In this document: positions 1-8,226 of the stretch, piece after piece
How the letters are laid out: each line of letters starts with the position of its first letter
Position numbering within the stretch: position 1 is the first letter of the stretch
From: Streptomyces lydicus
GTDB lineage: Bacteria > Actinomycetota > Actinomycetes > Streptomycetales > Streptomycetaceae
Direction of reading: 5' to 3'
Assembly (NCBI RefSeq): GCF_001729485.1
Contig: NZ_CP017157.1
Span: 5,580,001-5,644,000, forward strand
DNA: 64,000 nt
Program-made: the position numbers and the translations under genes
The notes under the pieces: generated by a model
Told to the model about the DNA's origin: nothing
Seen by the model: the letters and a program-made list of their open reading frames with translations, nothing else
Databases searched by the model: none

Positions 1-2
1 TC

Positions 3-368
3 GCCGCCTGCGCCGGGGCGTTCCCCGGCGGCACGATGGTGTTCGACACCGTCTCCCGACGTTTCAGCGCCCGCACCCGCGCCGGCGCGAAGGGACCGGG
101 CGGCCATCGTCTGCCCGCCATGTCCTGGGGCATGGACGCATCCGAGCGCCACCAGCTGCACACCGTCCACCCCGCCGTCACGGAGGTGACCGACGTCCCC
201 CTGCCTGCCGGCCGCGGCCTGGTCGGCTACCTCGCGCCGCGCGCCGGGACCCTGCCGCTGCTCCGCGGCGACCGCCCGCTCATCACCCGGCTCCGTTTCG
301 GCGCCGACCCACGCCCCGGAGAAACTCCGCCACCCGCCCGGCGATCCGCTCCGGACACGCACCACTGA
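3..368 (+). CDS. Class I SAM-dependent methyltransferase, LCM/PPM family (5' truncated by window edge)
   Basis: The reading frame is open from the window edge and enters with a segment reading AFPGGTMVFDTVSRRFSART. It continues with a SWGMDA motif and a terminal ITRLRFGA strand. This resembles the C-terminal half of the leucine-carboxyl-methyltransferase-like O-methyltransferases common beside Streptomyces polyketide genes. The SAM-binding part lies outside the window. About 20 residues run past the usual family end, and the last ~85 bp overlap a hydrolase remnant on the other strand. The substrate cannot be told. The family call is an inference from motif resemblance. Confidence 0.55.
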   Translation, partial: AACAGAFPGGTMVFDTVSRRFSARTRAGAKGPGGHRLPAMSWGMDASERHQLHTVHPAVTEVTDVPLPAGRGLVGYLAPRAGTLPLLRGDRPLITRLRFGADPRPGETPPPARRSAPDTHH

Positions 369-549
369 TCGCATGTGACACCTCCGGCCACACCTCGACC
401 GCGGCCCGGCGTACGCGCCGGGCCGCGGCCCGCTCGGCGCCGTGCACGCTGCCCCGGCCGGCGAGCGGTGCGAGGACCGGGACGCCGATGGCGCGCAACT
501 CGTGCGCGCAGGGCAGCGCCGGGGGCATCCCGGTGAGGGGCCCCACCAC
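283..549 (-). pseudogene. Remnant of an alpha/beta hydrolase (C-terminal part only)
   Basis: The minus strand encodes about 80 residues that read like the end of an alpha/beta hydrolase. A segment ELRAIGVPVLAPLAGR matches the strand before the acidic residue. It is followed by VEVWPEVSHAI, the catalytic-histidine region, and by a terminal RIAGRVAEFLRG helix. The nucleophile elbow and N-terminal half are missing. It overlaps the end of the upstream methyltransferase tail to tail. This looks like a decaying gene end. The alternative is a chance antisense frame in GC-rich DNA. Confidence 0.4.
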
Positions 550-629
550 GGCACCACCCCCTCACCAGGGCCGCCCCGTCCGCGTTCCGATTCCCCTAAC
601 TTCGTTACGAACCAGGGCAGTTCGACCCT

Positions 630-1487
630 TCAGCTCTCCGTTGCCGCCGCGCCGAGGAAGGCCGCCACGGTCGCGGAGAAGGCGGCGGGGTCGTCGAGCC
701 ACGGGTAGTGGCCGGTGTCCGGCAGGACGGTCAGTTCGCCGCGTGGGAACGCCTCGGCCACGGTGGCGGCGACACGGGGCAGCGGGCCGCCGTCCCATGC
801 GCCGGCCAGGACCAGGACCGGGGCCGCCAGCCAGGCGAGGGCGGCGCGGGCGGCCGCCGGGTCGAAGGCGCCGGCCGCGGCGTAGCGCTCCGCGGCCGGC
901 TCGTTGGTCCGGGCCACCTCGTCGGCGGCGTGCGCCCGGGCGGCGGCGTCCCAACGGCCGTAGAAGAAGGGCGTCGCGGCGTCCCATTCGGCGTCGGTCG
1001 CGGAACCGGTCCAGACGGCGTCGAAGGCGGCACGGGCGCCGGGGAACCACGGTTCGGCCGCGCGCAGGTCGGCCGCCTCCCGGCGGTGCTCGACGGTGAA
1101 GTCCACGCCCAGGGCGCGGGCACGCGGGGTGACCAGGGTGAGGGAGCGGACACGGTGCGGGTGACGGGCCGCGTACAGCAGGGCGAGATCGCCGGCGGCG
1201 GAGTGCGCGAGGAGGTCGACGCGGGGCAGCCCGAGGTGCTCGCACAGCGCCTCGACGTCGGCGACCTGCCGGTCACAGCGGTAGGTCGCCGGGTCGGCGG
1301 GGACGCCGGAGTCGCCGGTGCCGCGCAGGTCGAGCCGCACCAGCCGGCGGTGCCGCGACAGGCCGCCCAGATCGCCGAGGTAGTCGGAGGCGCGCATGGG
1401 GCCACCGGGGAGACAGAGCAGCGGCTCGCCCTCCCCCACGAGGTGGTAGGCGAGGGCGGTGCCGTCGGGTGCGGTGAAGGTGGGCAT
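630..1487 (-). CDS. Alpha/beta-fold hydrolase (proline iminopeptidase-like)
   Basis: A 285-residue alpha/beta hydrolase, probably cytoplasmic. It opens MPTFTAPDGTALAYHLVGEG, carries the oxyanion-region LPGGP, and has the nucleophile elbow LLAHSAAGD. In that elbow Ala replaces the first Gly of GxSxG. An acidic region LAGAWDGG and the catalytic histidine in LPDTGHYPWLDDP follow. An upstream in-frame ATG would add 12 residues, but similarity begins at MPTFTAPDG, so 1487 is preferred. It stands alone, tail to tail with the remnant below. The substrate is unknown; peptidase or esterase activity is possible. Confidence 0.8.
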   Translation of the reverse strand: MPTFTAPDGTALAYHLVGEGEPLLCLPGGPMRASDYLGDLGGLSRHRRLVRLDLRGTGDSGVPADPATYRCDRQVADVEALCEHLGLPRVDLLAHSAAGDLALLYAARHPHRVRSLTLVTPRARALGVDFTVEHRREAADLRAAEPWFPGARAAFDAVWTGSATDAEWDAATPFFYGRWDAAARAHAADEVARTNEPAAERYAAAGAFDPAAARAALAWLAAPVLVLAGAWDGGPLPRVAATVAEAFPRGELTVLPDTGHYPWLDDPAAFSATVAAFLGAAATES

Positions 1488-1584
1488 GGCGCCATGTTCG
1501 GCACCGCACGATGATCTTGGCAAGGGATATAGGGCGCGGCGGCCGGGGCGAGCGCCTCCGTCCGCCGCGCCGGGAGGCGGACGC

Positions 1585-4104
1585 TCAGTCCTCGTGGCCG
1601 AGTTGCAGGTCCCGTTCGGTGCGGCCGCCGCCGGCCACCTGGAGGACGGTGGCCACCGGCGGGTATCCGGCGGCGATCACGGTGTACTCACCGGCCGACA
1701 GGTCCACGAAGCGGAACAGGCCGTCGGGGCCGGTGGTGGCGGTGTCGACGACGTTGCCGGCGGCGTCCAGGAGGGTGACCCGGGCGTCCTCTACCGGACG
1801 CCCGCCGCCGGCCCGGACCGTCCCGCGCAGCACCGCCCCGCCGGCGAGTTCGATGTCCTGGCGGGTCTCCCGGGACGCCTGGACGGTGACCGGCAGGGCG
1901 GCCGGGCGGAACGCCGGGGCGCTGGAGGCGAGGGTGTACTCGCCGGCCACCAACTCGCCGATCACATAGCCGCCCTCGCGGCCGCTGCGGGTGGTCGCGA
2001 CGACCTCGCCGCGGACGTCGGTGAGGGTGACCATGGCGTCGCGGACGGGGGTGCCGTCGCCGGTGGTGACGGTGCCCGCGAGGCGCCCGGCGCCGCCGAG
2101 CACCACGTCCAGCTCGACCGGGCGCTCGCCGACGGTGACGCTGACCGCCTGCGGCTGGTGCCCGCCGGCCGCCGCGATGAGCACGTACGAGCCGGTGCCC
2201 GGCGTGCTCAGCGCGTACCGCCCGTCCTCGCCGGTGGCGCCGCGGCCGATCTGCCGCCCGGCGACGTCGATCAGGGTGAGTGCGGCGCGCGGCACGATGG
2301 AGCCGTCGTGGTGCTGGACGGTGCCGCAGACGGGGACGCCGGAGTGGCCGGCCGCCGCGTAGGCGTGGCCCTTGCGGTAACTGCCGGCGGGGCCACGGGA
2401 GTTGACCGGCGACTGGTCGGCGGCGGGACGGGCCTGCGGCACGGCGGCGGTGTCGGCCCCGTCGCCGTACGGCGGGTGCGGGGTCGGGGCGGCCTGCGGG
2501 GCATGAGAGGTGTGGGACACCAGCGGTTTCTCTTTCAGGAAGAGGGCGAGCACGAAGCCCAGGACGAGCACCGGCACGAAGTAGAAGAAGATCCCCGGCA
2601 TGGCGTGCGCGTAGGCGGCGACATAGCTGTCGCGCAGCGAGGCGGGCAGCGCGCGCACCAGTTGCGGGGTGATCGACTCCGGATCGGGCAGCCGCGTCGA
2701 CGCCGGAAGCCGGTCGTCGAGGCGGCGGGCCAGCCGGTCGGCGAGGAGGGTGCCGAAGAGGGCCGCGCCGACGCTGCCGCCGATCTGCCGGAAGTAGTTG
2801 TTGGCGCTGGTCGCGGTCCCCAGGTCGGAGCGGCGTACGGAGTTCTGCACGGCGAGCACCAGCACCGGCAGCACGCAGCCGAGACCGAGGCCGAGGACGC
2901 CCATCCAGAGGCTGTACACCTCGCGCGGGGTGTCCTGCTGGAGTCGCGTCAGCAGCCACATCCCCACCGCGGCCGCCGCGCAGCCCAGGAGGGGGAAGAC
3001 CTTGTAGCGGCCGGTGCGGCTGATCAGCAGGCCGGAGACGACGGACGCCAGCACGATGCCGCCCATCATGGGCAGCATCAGCAGCCCGGAGGCGGTGGCG
3101 GAGGCGCCGTCGACCATCTGCAGGAAGGTCGGCAGGTAGCTCGCCGCGCCGAAGAGCGCGAGGCCGACGGCGGCGCCGATCAGGCCGGTGATGTTGAAGA
3201 CCGAGTCGCGGAACAGCCGCAGCGGGATGAGCGGTTCGGCCGCGAAGTACTCGACGGCCAGGAACAGCAGGGCGGTGCCGAGCGCTCCGGCACCGAGGCC
3301 GAGGATGACGCGCGAGTTCCAGGCGTACTCGGTGCCGCCCCAACTGGTCAGCAGCACCAGGCAGGTGGAGAAGGCGGCGAGCAGCAGCGCGCCGGCGATG
3401 TCCAGCTTGGGGCGGCCGGCGGGCCGGGGCAGCTTGAGGACGAAGGCGATGAGCAGCAGCGTCAGCGCGCCGAACGGGACGTTCAGGTAGAAGCACCAGC
3501 GCCAGGAGACGTGGTCGGTGCAGAATCCGCCGATCAGCGGCCCGGCCACGGAGGCGATGCCGAAGGCCGCGCCGATCAGCCCCAGGTAGCGGCCGCGGGC
3601 CCGGGGCGGCACGACGTCGGCGATGATCGCCTGCACGCCGATCATGAGCCCGCCGCCGCCGGCGCCCTGGACGGCCCGGAAGAGCACCAGTTCGTGCATC
3701 GTGCGGGACCAGCCGGCCAGCGCCGAGCCGGCGGTGAAGACGACGATGGCGAAGAGGAAGACGGGCTTGCGGCCGAAGAGGTCGCCGAGCTTGCCGTACA
3801 GCGGCAGGCCGATGGTCGAGGCAAGGAGGTAGGAGGTCACCGCCCACGACATCGAGCCCAGGCCGTGCAGCTCGCCGACGATCTTCGGGAGCGCGGTGGC
3901 GACGACCGTCTGGTCGAGGGCCGCGAGCAGCAGCGTCAGCATCAGCCCGAGGAAGACCGCGCGGAAGCGGCGCGGGCCGAGCGCCACCGGCGCGCCCCCG
4001 CCCGGTCCGGTCGCTCGCGTCGCGGCGGCGGCCGGAGCCGGTGTCGCGCCGGGCGCGGGCGGGCCGGTCCGGCCGGCCCGCGCGCTCAGGGTGGTCCCGC
4101 CCAC
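1585..4104 (-). CDS. DHA2-type MFS drug exporter fused to carboxypeptidase-regulatory-like domains
   Basis: An 839-residue protein with a 14-helix EmrB/QacA-type proton antiporter in roughly residues 45-540. It shows [13 protein letters not shown] in helix 1, motif A as [10 protein letters not shown], and the antiporter motif as [14 protein letters not shown] linker rich in Pro and Ala follows. From about residue 600 there are three repeats of an Ig-like carboxypeptidase-regulatory (CarboxypepD_reg) fold, each with a G-x-V...DGRY/GGY/DGLF...GEYTL pattern. The tail would lie on one side of the membrane as a solute or partner-binding module; its role is unknown. The GTG start at 4104 has a GGGGAG ribosome site 7 nt upstream. 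A 13-bp inverted repeat (CGGAA-GCG-TTCCG) at 4258-4270 is a possible operator. Confidence 0.88.
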   Translation of the reverse strand: MGGTTLSARAGRTGPPAPGATPAPAAAATRATGPGGGAPVALGPRRFRAVFLGLMLTLLLAALDQTVVATALPKIVGELHGLGSMSWAVTSYLLASTIGLPLYGKLGDLFGRKPVFLFAIVVFTAGSALAGWSRTMHELVLFRAVQGAGGGGLMIGVQAIIADVVPPRARGRYLGLIGAAFGIASVAGPLIGGFCTDHVSWRWCFYLNVPFGALTLLLIAFVLKLPRPAGRPKLDIAGALLLAAFSTCLVLLTSWGGTEYAWNSRVILGLGAGALGTALLFLAVEYFAAEPLIPLRLFRDSVFNITGLIGAAVGLALFGAASYLPTFLQMVDGASATASGLLMLPMMGGIVLASVVSGLLISRTGRYKVFPLLGCAAAAVGMWLLTRLQQDTPREVYSLWMGVLGLGLGCVLPVLVLAVQNSVRRSDLGTATSANNYFRQIGGSVGAALFGTLLADRLARRLDDRLPASTRLPDPESITPQLVRALPASLRDSYVAAYAHAMPGIFFYFVPVLVLGFVLALFLKEKPLVSHTSHAPQAAPTPHPPYGDGADTAAVPQARPAADQSPVNSRGPAGSYRKGHAYAAAGHSGVPVCGTVQHHDGSIVPRAALTLIDVAGRQIGRGATGEDGRYALSTPGTGSYVLIAAAGGHQPQAVSVTVGERPVELDVVLGGAGRLAGTVTTGDGTPVRDAMVTLTDVRGEVVATTRSGREGGYVIGELVAGEYTLASSAPAFRPAALPVTVQASRETRQDIELAGGAVLRGTVRAGGGRPVEDARVTLLDAAGNVVDTATTGPDGLFRFVDLSAGEYTVIAAGYPPVATVLQVAGGGRTERDLQLGHED

Positions 4105-4356
4105 GTACTGCTCCCCTCGTCACGCCTGTTGCCGCCCAATTTCTCGCATCGGGCGACAACAGCGATCAAGCGGGACGAAGGGGGATCTGCCGGGCGGGAC
4201 CGGACGTCAAGTACGTTGCCCCGGGCGCCCATTGGGCTCCCATCAGGGCTTTCGGTACGGAAGCGTTCCGACGGGCCGCACACTTCGGCTCACCGGAAAC
4301 CACCCGAACCGGTGAGTGTGACGACACGCGCCCAAGGTGACGGAAGTGACGCGGCG

Positions 4357-4800
4357 TCACTTCTCCATGTGGGCGGCGAGCTTGGCGAGCAGCGCGTCGT
4401 AGATCCGCCCGAGACCCTTCGGCGCGAAGGTCCGCTCGAAGAAGCCGCCGACGCCGCCGGCGCCCTGCCAGGTCGTGGTGACGACGACCTTGGCGCGCTT
4501 CTCACCGGCCGGGGTGACGACCCAGGTGGTCACCATGGAGGAGTTGCGGTCCTTCTCCACGAGCTGGCCCTCGGTCGGCTCGTCGACCTCCAGCAGGCAG
4601 TCGCGCACCCGCTTGCTCGTGGCCTGGAGCTTCCAGTGAACGAGGGTGCCCTTGCCGTCGCCGCCCTCGCGGACCTCGTACTCGCTGAAGTGCTCCGGCA
4701 GCAGCTGCCGGCGCGTGCCGGCGTAGTCGGCGAGCGCGTCGAACACGTCCTCCGGGTCCGCCGCGATCTCGCGCTGCGTGGTGGCCTCGACCTGCCCCAT
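4357..4800 (-). CDS. SRPBCC (START-like) family protein
   Basis: A 147-residue single-domain protein beginning MGQVEATTQREIAADPEDVF, the typical opening strand and helix of the SRPBCC helix-grip fold. The middle reads GTLVHWKLQATSKRVRD, and it ends in a long C-terminal helix (GRIYDALLAKLAAHMEK). Such proteins bind small hydrophobic ligands in a deep cavity; the ligand here is unknown. The start at 4800 has GGAGGAAG about 6 nt upstream, which rules out a longer frame to 4896. It is divergent from the radical SAM gene. Confidence 0.82.
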   Translation of the reverse strand: MGQVEATTQREIAADPEDVFDALADYAGTRRQLLPEHFSEYEVREGGDGKGTLVHWKLQATSKRVRDCLLEVDEPTEGQLVEKDRNSSMVTTWVVTPAGEKRAKVVVTTTWQGAGGVGGFFERTFAPKGLGRIYDALLAKLAAHMEK

Positions 4801-4900
4801 GTGCGTCTTCCTCCAGTAGTCGGCTGCCGGTCCTGCGATCGCCGCCAAGCCAACCACCACTGGGGGGCACGCCCAAAATCCGGGTTGACGAACCACAAGG

Positions 4901-4918
4901 GAACACGTGTTCTATTAT
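4901..4918 (+). promoter_or_regulatory. SOS-box-like palindrome beside a -10 element
   Basis: The 12-bp perfect palindrome GAACACGTGTTC (4901-4912) matches the GAAC-N4-GTTC core of LexA boxes in Gram-positive bacteria. It directly abuts TATTAT (4913-4918), a plausible -10 hexamer, about 40 nt before the radical SAM start codon. The outer TC/GA bases of the actinobacterial consensus are not kept. Confidence 0.55.
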
Positions 4919-4956
4919 GACGAACGGGGGGTCGGCAGGATCCAGAAGGAGGCCCG

Positions 4957-5985
4957 ATGCGCTGGGAAAATCTGGGCGAAAGCCCCTCCGCGCTGTTCGG
5001 CACGGACGTCGTCAGCCGGACGATCGACACCCCCGAGTTCCGCGGGATCACCTTCCACGAGGTACGCGCCCGCTCGATCGTCAACCGCGTACCGGGCGCC
5101 TCCCGGATGCCGTTCGAATGGACGGTGAACCCCTACCGCGGCTGCAGTCACGCCTGCGTCTACTGCTTCGCCCGCAAGACGCACAGCTATCTCGACCTGG
5201 ACACCGGGCTGGGCTTCGACTCCCAGATCGTGGTGAAGGTCAACGCCCCCGAGCTGCTCCGCCGCGAGCTGGCCGGGCGCCGCTGGCGCGGCGAGCACAT
5301 AGCGATGGGCACGAACGTCGACTGCTACCAGCGCGCCGAGGGCCGCTACCGCCTGATGCCCGGCATCCTCGCGGCGCTGCGCGACCACGCCAACCCGTTC
5401 TCGATCCTCACCAAGGGCACGCTGATCCTGCGCGACCTGGAGCTGCTCCGGCAGTCCGCCGCGGTCACCGACATCGGCATCTCGGTCTCCGTCGGCTTCC
5501 TGGACCGCGAGCTGTGGCGCACGGTCGAGCCCGGCACCCCGGCACCGGACCGCCGGCTGGACGTGGTGCGTACGCTGACCGCGCACGGCATCCCGTGCGG
5601 TGTCCTGATGGCCCCGGTGATCCCGTTCCTCGGCGACACCCCGGAGCAGTTGCGGGCCACGGTCCGCGCCGTCGCGGAGGCGGGCGCGGGCTCCGTCACC
5701 CCGCTGGTGCTGCACCTGCGGCCCGGCGCCCGGGAGTGGTTCATGGCCTGGCTGGGCCACCACCACCCCCAGCTGGTGCGGCGCTACGAGACGATGTACG
5801 CGGACGGCGCCTACGCGCCCAAGTGGTACCAGCGCCGGATCACCCGCCAGGTCCACGAACTCGCCACGGAGTACGGCATCGGGCCGACCCGGCCGGGCGC
5901 GGCCCGCCGCATCCCGCCGCCCCCGGTCCCCGCGGCCGACCCGGCCGGAACCGCCGCGGAACCCACCCAGTTGACCCTGCTCTGA
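4957..5985 (+). CDS. Rv2578c-family radical SAM protein
   Basis: A 342-residue protein. The radical SAM cysteines are C63, C67 and C70 (CSHACVYC, C-x3-C-x2-C), which would bind a 4Fe-4S cluster and S-adenosylmethionine. The TIM-barrel core follows with a GTNVDCYQ segment. The sequence resembles mycobacterial Rv2578c, whose reaction is, to my knowledge, unknown. The start has AGGAGG 7 nt upstream. The promoter region holds a GAAC-N4-GTTC box, suggesting control by LexA and a link to DNA damage. The last ~30 residues are Pro/Ala-rich and probably disordered. Distantly related SplB-type photoproduct lyases are an alternative. Confidence 0.85.
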   Translation: MRWENLGESPSALFGTDVVSRTIDTPEFRGITFHEVRARSIVNRVPGASRMPFEWTVNPYRGCSHACVYCFARKTHSYLDLDTGLGFDSQIVVKVNAPELLRRELAGRRWRGEHIAMGTNVDCYQRAEGRYRLMPGILAALRDHANPFSILTKGTLILRDLELLRQSAAVTDIGISVSVGFLDRELWRTVEPGTPAPDRRLDVVRTLTAHGIPCGVLMAPVIPFLGDTPEQLRATVRAVAEAGAGSVTPLVLHLRPGAREWFMAWLGHHHPQLVRRYETMYADGAYAPKWYQRRITRQVHELATEYGIGPTRPGAARRIPPPPVPAADPAGTAAEPTQLTLL

Positions 5986-6016
5986 CGCCTGACGGCGGCC
6001 CGGCAGGACCGCCCGC

Positions 6017-6373
6017 TCACCCCGCGGGGACCACCGCGTCCAGGGCCCGCGCCAGACGGTCGCGCGCCTCCGTCTGGGCGGCGATCCGCTCGTCGATCGC
6101 GGCGAGCCGCTCACGGGCGATCCGCAGCCCCTCGGCGGACGGCGGGGCGGTGGTCAGGTCGCCGTCCAGGCACACGGCGAAGCACCGGACGTCGGCGAGG
6201 GTGAGCCCGGCCGTCAGCAGATGCCGGATGTTGCGCACCCGTACGGCCGTGCGCGCGTCGTAGACGCGATAGCCGTTCGCGCCCCGCTCGGAGGCGATCA
6301 GCCCCTCGCGCTCGTAATGGCGCAGCGCGCGCGGCGACGCGCCGGTGATCCGCGCCAGTTCGCCGATCCGCAT
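6017..6373 (-). CDS. MerR-family transcriptional regulator
   Basis: A 118-residue MerR-type regulator. The N-terminus MRIGELARITGASPRALRHYEREGLI is a typical winged helix-turn-helix, followed by NGYRVYD and a dimerisation coiled coil (residues 80-115). The short C-terminus has two Cys (RCFAVC), but no clear metal- or redox-binding signature. It lies 66 bp downstream of an SDR gene on the same strand, so the two are probably cotranscribed. A MerR-type stretched-spacer promoter sits upstream of the SDR. It probably regulates that promoter and hence itself. Confidence 0.88.
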   Translation of the reverse strand: MRIGELARITGASPRALRHYEREGLIASERGANGYRVYDARTAVRVRNIRHLLTAGLTLADVRCFAVCLDGDLTTAPPSAEGLRIARERLAAIDERIAAQTEARDRLARALDAVVPAG

Positions 6374-6439
6374 CAGGGCTCCTTCCGGGGGCCGCCGGTT
6401 TCCGCACCGTTCTACAGGACGGCCGGCGGACGGAAACCG

Positions 6440-7249
6440 TCAGCCCACCACCGCTCCCCCGTCGACCGGCAGCACCACCCCGGTCACGAACGAGGCGGCG
6501 GGCGCGGCGAGCCGGGTGACGGCCCAGGCCACCTCTTCGGGGCGGCCCACCCGGCCCATGGGTGTGTGCGCGATCTGCCACTTCCGTACGGCCGCCCGCT
6601 GCTCCGCGGACCAGCCCTGGTGCAGCGCGATCGGCGTCTCGATCGCGCCGGGAGCGACCGCGACGACCCGGACGCCGCGCGGTGCGAGTTCCACCGCCCA
6701 GCTGCGGGTGAGGAGTTCGAGGGCGGTCTTGGTCGCCGCGTAGACCGCGTTGCCGGGCCAGCCCCGCTGGCCGACGGAGGTGCTGACGTTGACCACCACC
6801 CCACCGGTCCGCTCCAGGTGCGGCAGGGCCTCCTGGGTGAGCAGCACGGGGGCGACGAGATTCGTCGCCAGGAGGGGCGCCATGCCCTCCCGGGTGTAGC
6901 TGCCGAGCGCGCCGTCGCCCACCACCGCGGCGTTGTTGACCAGTACGTCGAGCCGGCCGTACCGCTCCACCGCGTGGCGGACGACGGCCTCGGGTGCCCC
7001 GTCCGCGGTGATGTCGGCGACGCAGGGCGTGATCCCGCCGCCCCCGGAGCCGTCCGTCGCCGCTGCCGCGTCGGCCGCCCCCGCCAGCGGCTCGGCCCGG
7101 CGGCCCACCGCCACCACCCGTGCCCCCTCCGCCGCGAAGGCGAGCGCGGTGGCGCGTCCGATGCCGGTACCGGCCCCGGTGACGAGCACGACCCTGCGAT
7201 CCGATCCCGTTCCGGGCATGTCCGGCCCGGTCTGCGTGGTGCGTTCCAT
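6440..7249 (-). CDS. Short-chain dehydrogenase/reductase, MerR-regulated
   Basis: A 269-residue classical SDR. The cofactor motif is VLVTGAGTGIGRA, NNAAVV follows, the catalytic serine is in VNVSTSVG, and YAATK supplies Tyr and Lys. It ends with a glycine-rich VLPVDGGAVVG. An NAD(P)H-dependent alcohol or ketone reductase role is likely; the substrate is unknown. The ATG at 7249 has no ribosome site, and the -10 element lies only ~8 nt upstream, so the mRNA is probably leaderless. Longer frames to 7435 lack SDR similarity. The downstream MerR gene is the probable regulator. Confidence 0.87.
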   Translation of the reverse strand: MERTTQTGPDMPGTGSDRRVVLVTGAGTGIGRATALAFAAEGARVVAVGRRAEPLAGAADAAAATDGSGGGGITPCVADITADGAPEAVVRHAVERYGRLDVLVNNAAVVGDGALGSYTREGMAPLLATNLVAPVLLTQEALPHLERTGGVVVNVSTSVGQRGWPGNAVYAATKTALELLTRSWAVELAPRGVRVVAVAPGAIETPIALHQGWSAEQRAAVRKWQIAHTPMGRVGRPEEVAWAVTRLAAPAASFVTGVVLPVDGGAVVG

Positions 7250-7257
7250 GCCGGAAG

Positions 7258-7288
7258 TCTCAAACCCTGACGCCTGTGACAAGGTCAA
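7258..7288 (-). promoter_or_regulatory. MerR-type operator/promoter for the SDR-MerR unit
   Basis: On the minus strand a -35 TTGACC (7288-7283) is followed after 19 nt by TTGAGA (7263-7258). The spacer holds an imperfect inverted repeat, ACCTTGTC-N6-GTCAGGGT (7285-7264, 6 of 8 positions symmetric). A 19-nt spacer spanned by a dyad is the hallmark of MerR-family promoters. The expected transcript starts at or within a few nt of the ATG at 7249. Confidence 0.6.
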
Positions 7289-7376
7289 GCGGCACCTCCC
7301 CCGTCGGCCGGCCGGACTCCCCGCGGACCGCGGCGCTCTCGGTAATCCGCTTGACCGTGCCCCTACCCTCTCCGGC

Positions 7377-7982
7377 ATGAACAGTTCCACGGGCAGTACG
7401 CGTTCCGGGCACCGGCAGCCGCACCCCGTGCGCATACGGGAGATGACCGAGGCCGATGTCGACGGGGTCTCGGCGGTCCGGGTCCGCGGCTGGCAGGCGG
7501 CCTACCGCGGGCTGATGCCGCAGGCGTATCTGGACGCGATGAGCGTGACGGCGGACGCCGAGCGGCGGCGGTCGTGGTTCGCGCGCCGGTCACCGGAGGT
7601 GGCCGACCTGGTGGCGGAGGCGGCCGGCGAGGTGATCGGCTGGGCGTCGGTCGGCCCGGCCCGTGATCCCGACATCGCCCCGGGCGCCGAGGAGTTGCCC
7701 GCGCCCCGGCCGACCGCCGGTGAGCTGTTCGCCCTGTACGTGACGCCCCGGCTGATCGGCACCGGCGTCGGACGCGCCCTGCTGGCCGCCGCCACGGACC
7801 ACGCCGGGACGAAGGGGTTCCGCGCCCTCTACCTGTGGGTGGTCCGCGGCAACACCCGGGCCCGGCGGTTCTACGAGCGGGCCGGCTTCGAACCGGACGG
7901 GGTGGAGGAGACGTACGAGGTGGGCGGCCGGAGCGTCCCCGAGCTGCGTTACCGGCGCCCGCTGACCGCGGGGACGCCGTAG
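7377..7982 (+). CDS. GNAT family N-acetyltransferase
   Basis: A 201-residue GNAT protein. Residues ~25-190 carry the fold: RIREMTEADVDGVSAVRV opens it, and the acetyl-CoA motif A reads LYVTPRLIGTGVGRALL. The terminal part reads LYLWVVRGNTRARRFYERAGF. It transfers an acetyl group to an unknown amine. The ATG at 7377 is preceded by TACCCT 7 nt away with no ribosome site, which fits a leaderless transcript. About 20 residues before the fold look disordered. It is divergent from the SDR gene. Confidence 0.87.
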   Translation: MNSSTGSTRSGHRQPHPVRIREMTEADVDGVSAVRVRGWQAAYRGLMPQAYLDAMSVTADAERRRSWFARRSPEVADLVAEAAGEVIGWASVGPARDPDIAPGAEELPAPRPTAGELFALYVTPRLIGTGVGRALLAAATDHAGTKGFRALYLWVVRGNTRARRFYERAGFEPDGVEETYEVGGRSVPELRYRRPLTAGTP

Positions 7983-8226
7983 CCACGGTGGACACCGTCG
8001 GGGACGCTGGAGCGGCGGCCCCCGAAGTCCATGATCGGACGGCGTGCGGCGAACGCGCCGTGCGCCCGTTTGCCTCCTTCTGAGGTTTATGACTCCTGGG
8101 CGCGAGTCCGCCCCCTTTCACGCCGTATCGGCGTGCCCTCCCTCCTGTTTGGCTTACTCCTGCACACGGCCACCTCGTTCCCCACCGGCCGTTCTGCTCA
8201 CTTCTGTTCACGTCCCGGGAGGGAAA

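Noticed and set aside
1459..4920. 1,153-codon open frame on the plus strand
   Set aside because: It is antisense to the MFS gene, whose helices and motifs are clear. Long antisense frames are expected in very GC-rich DNA.
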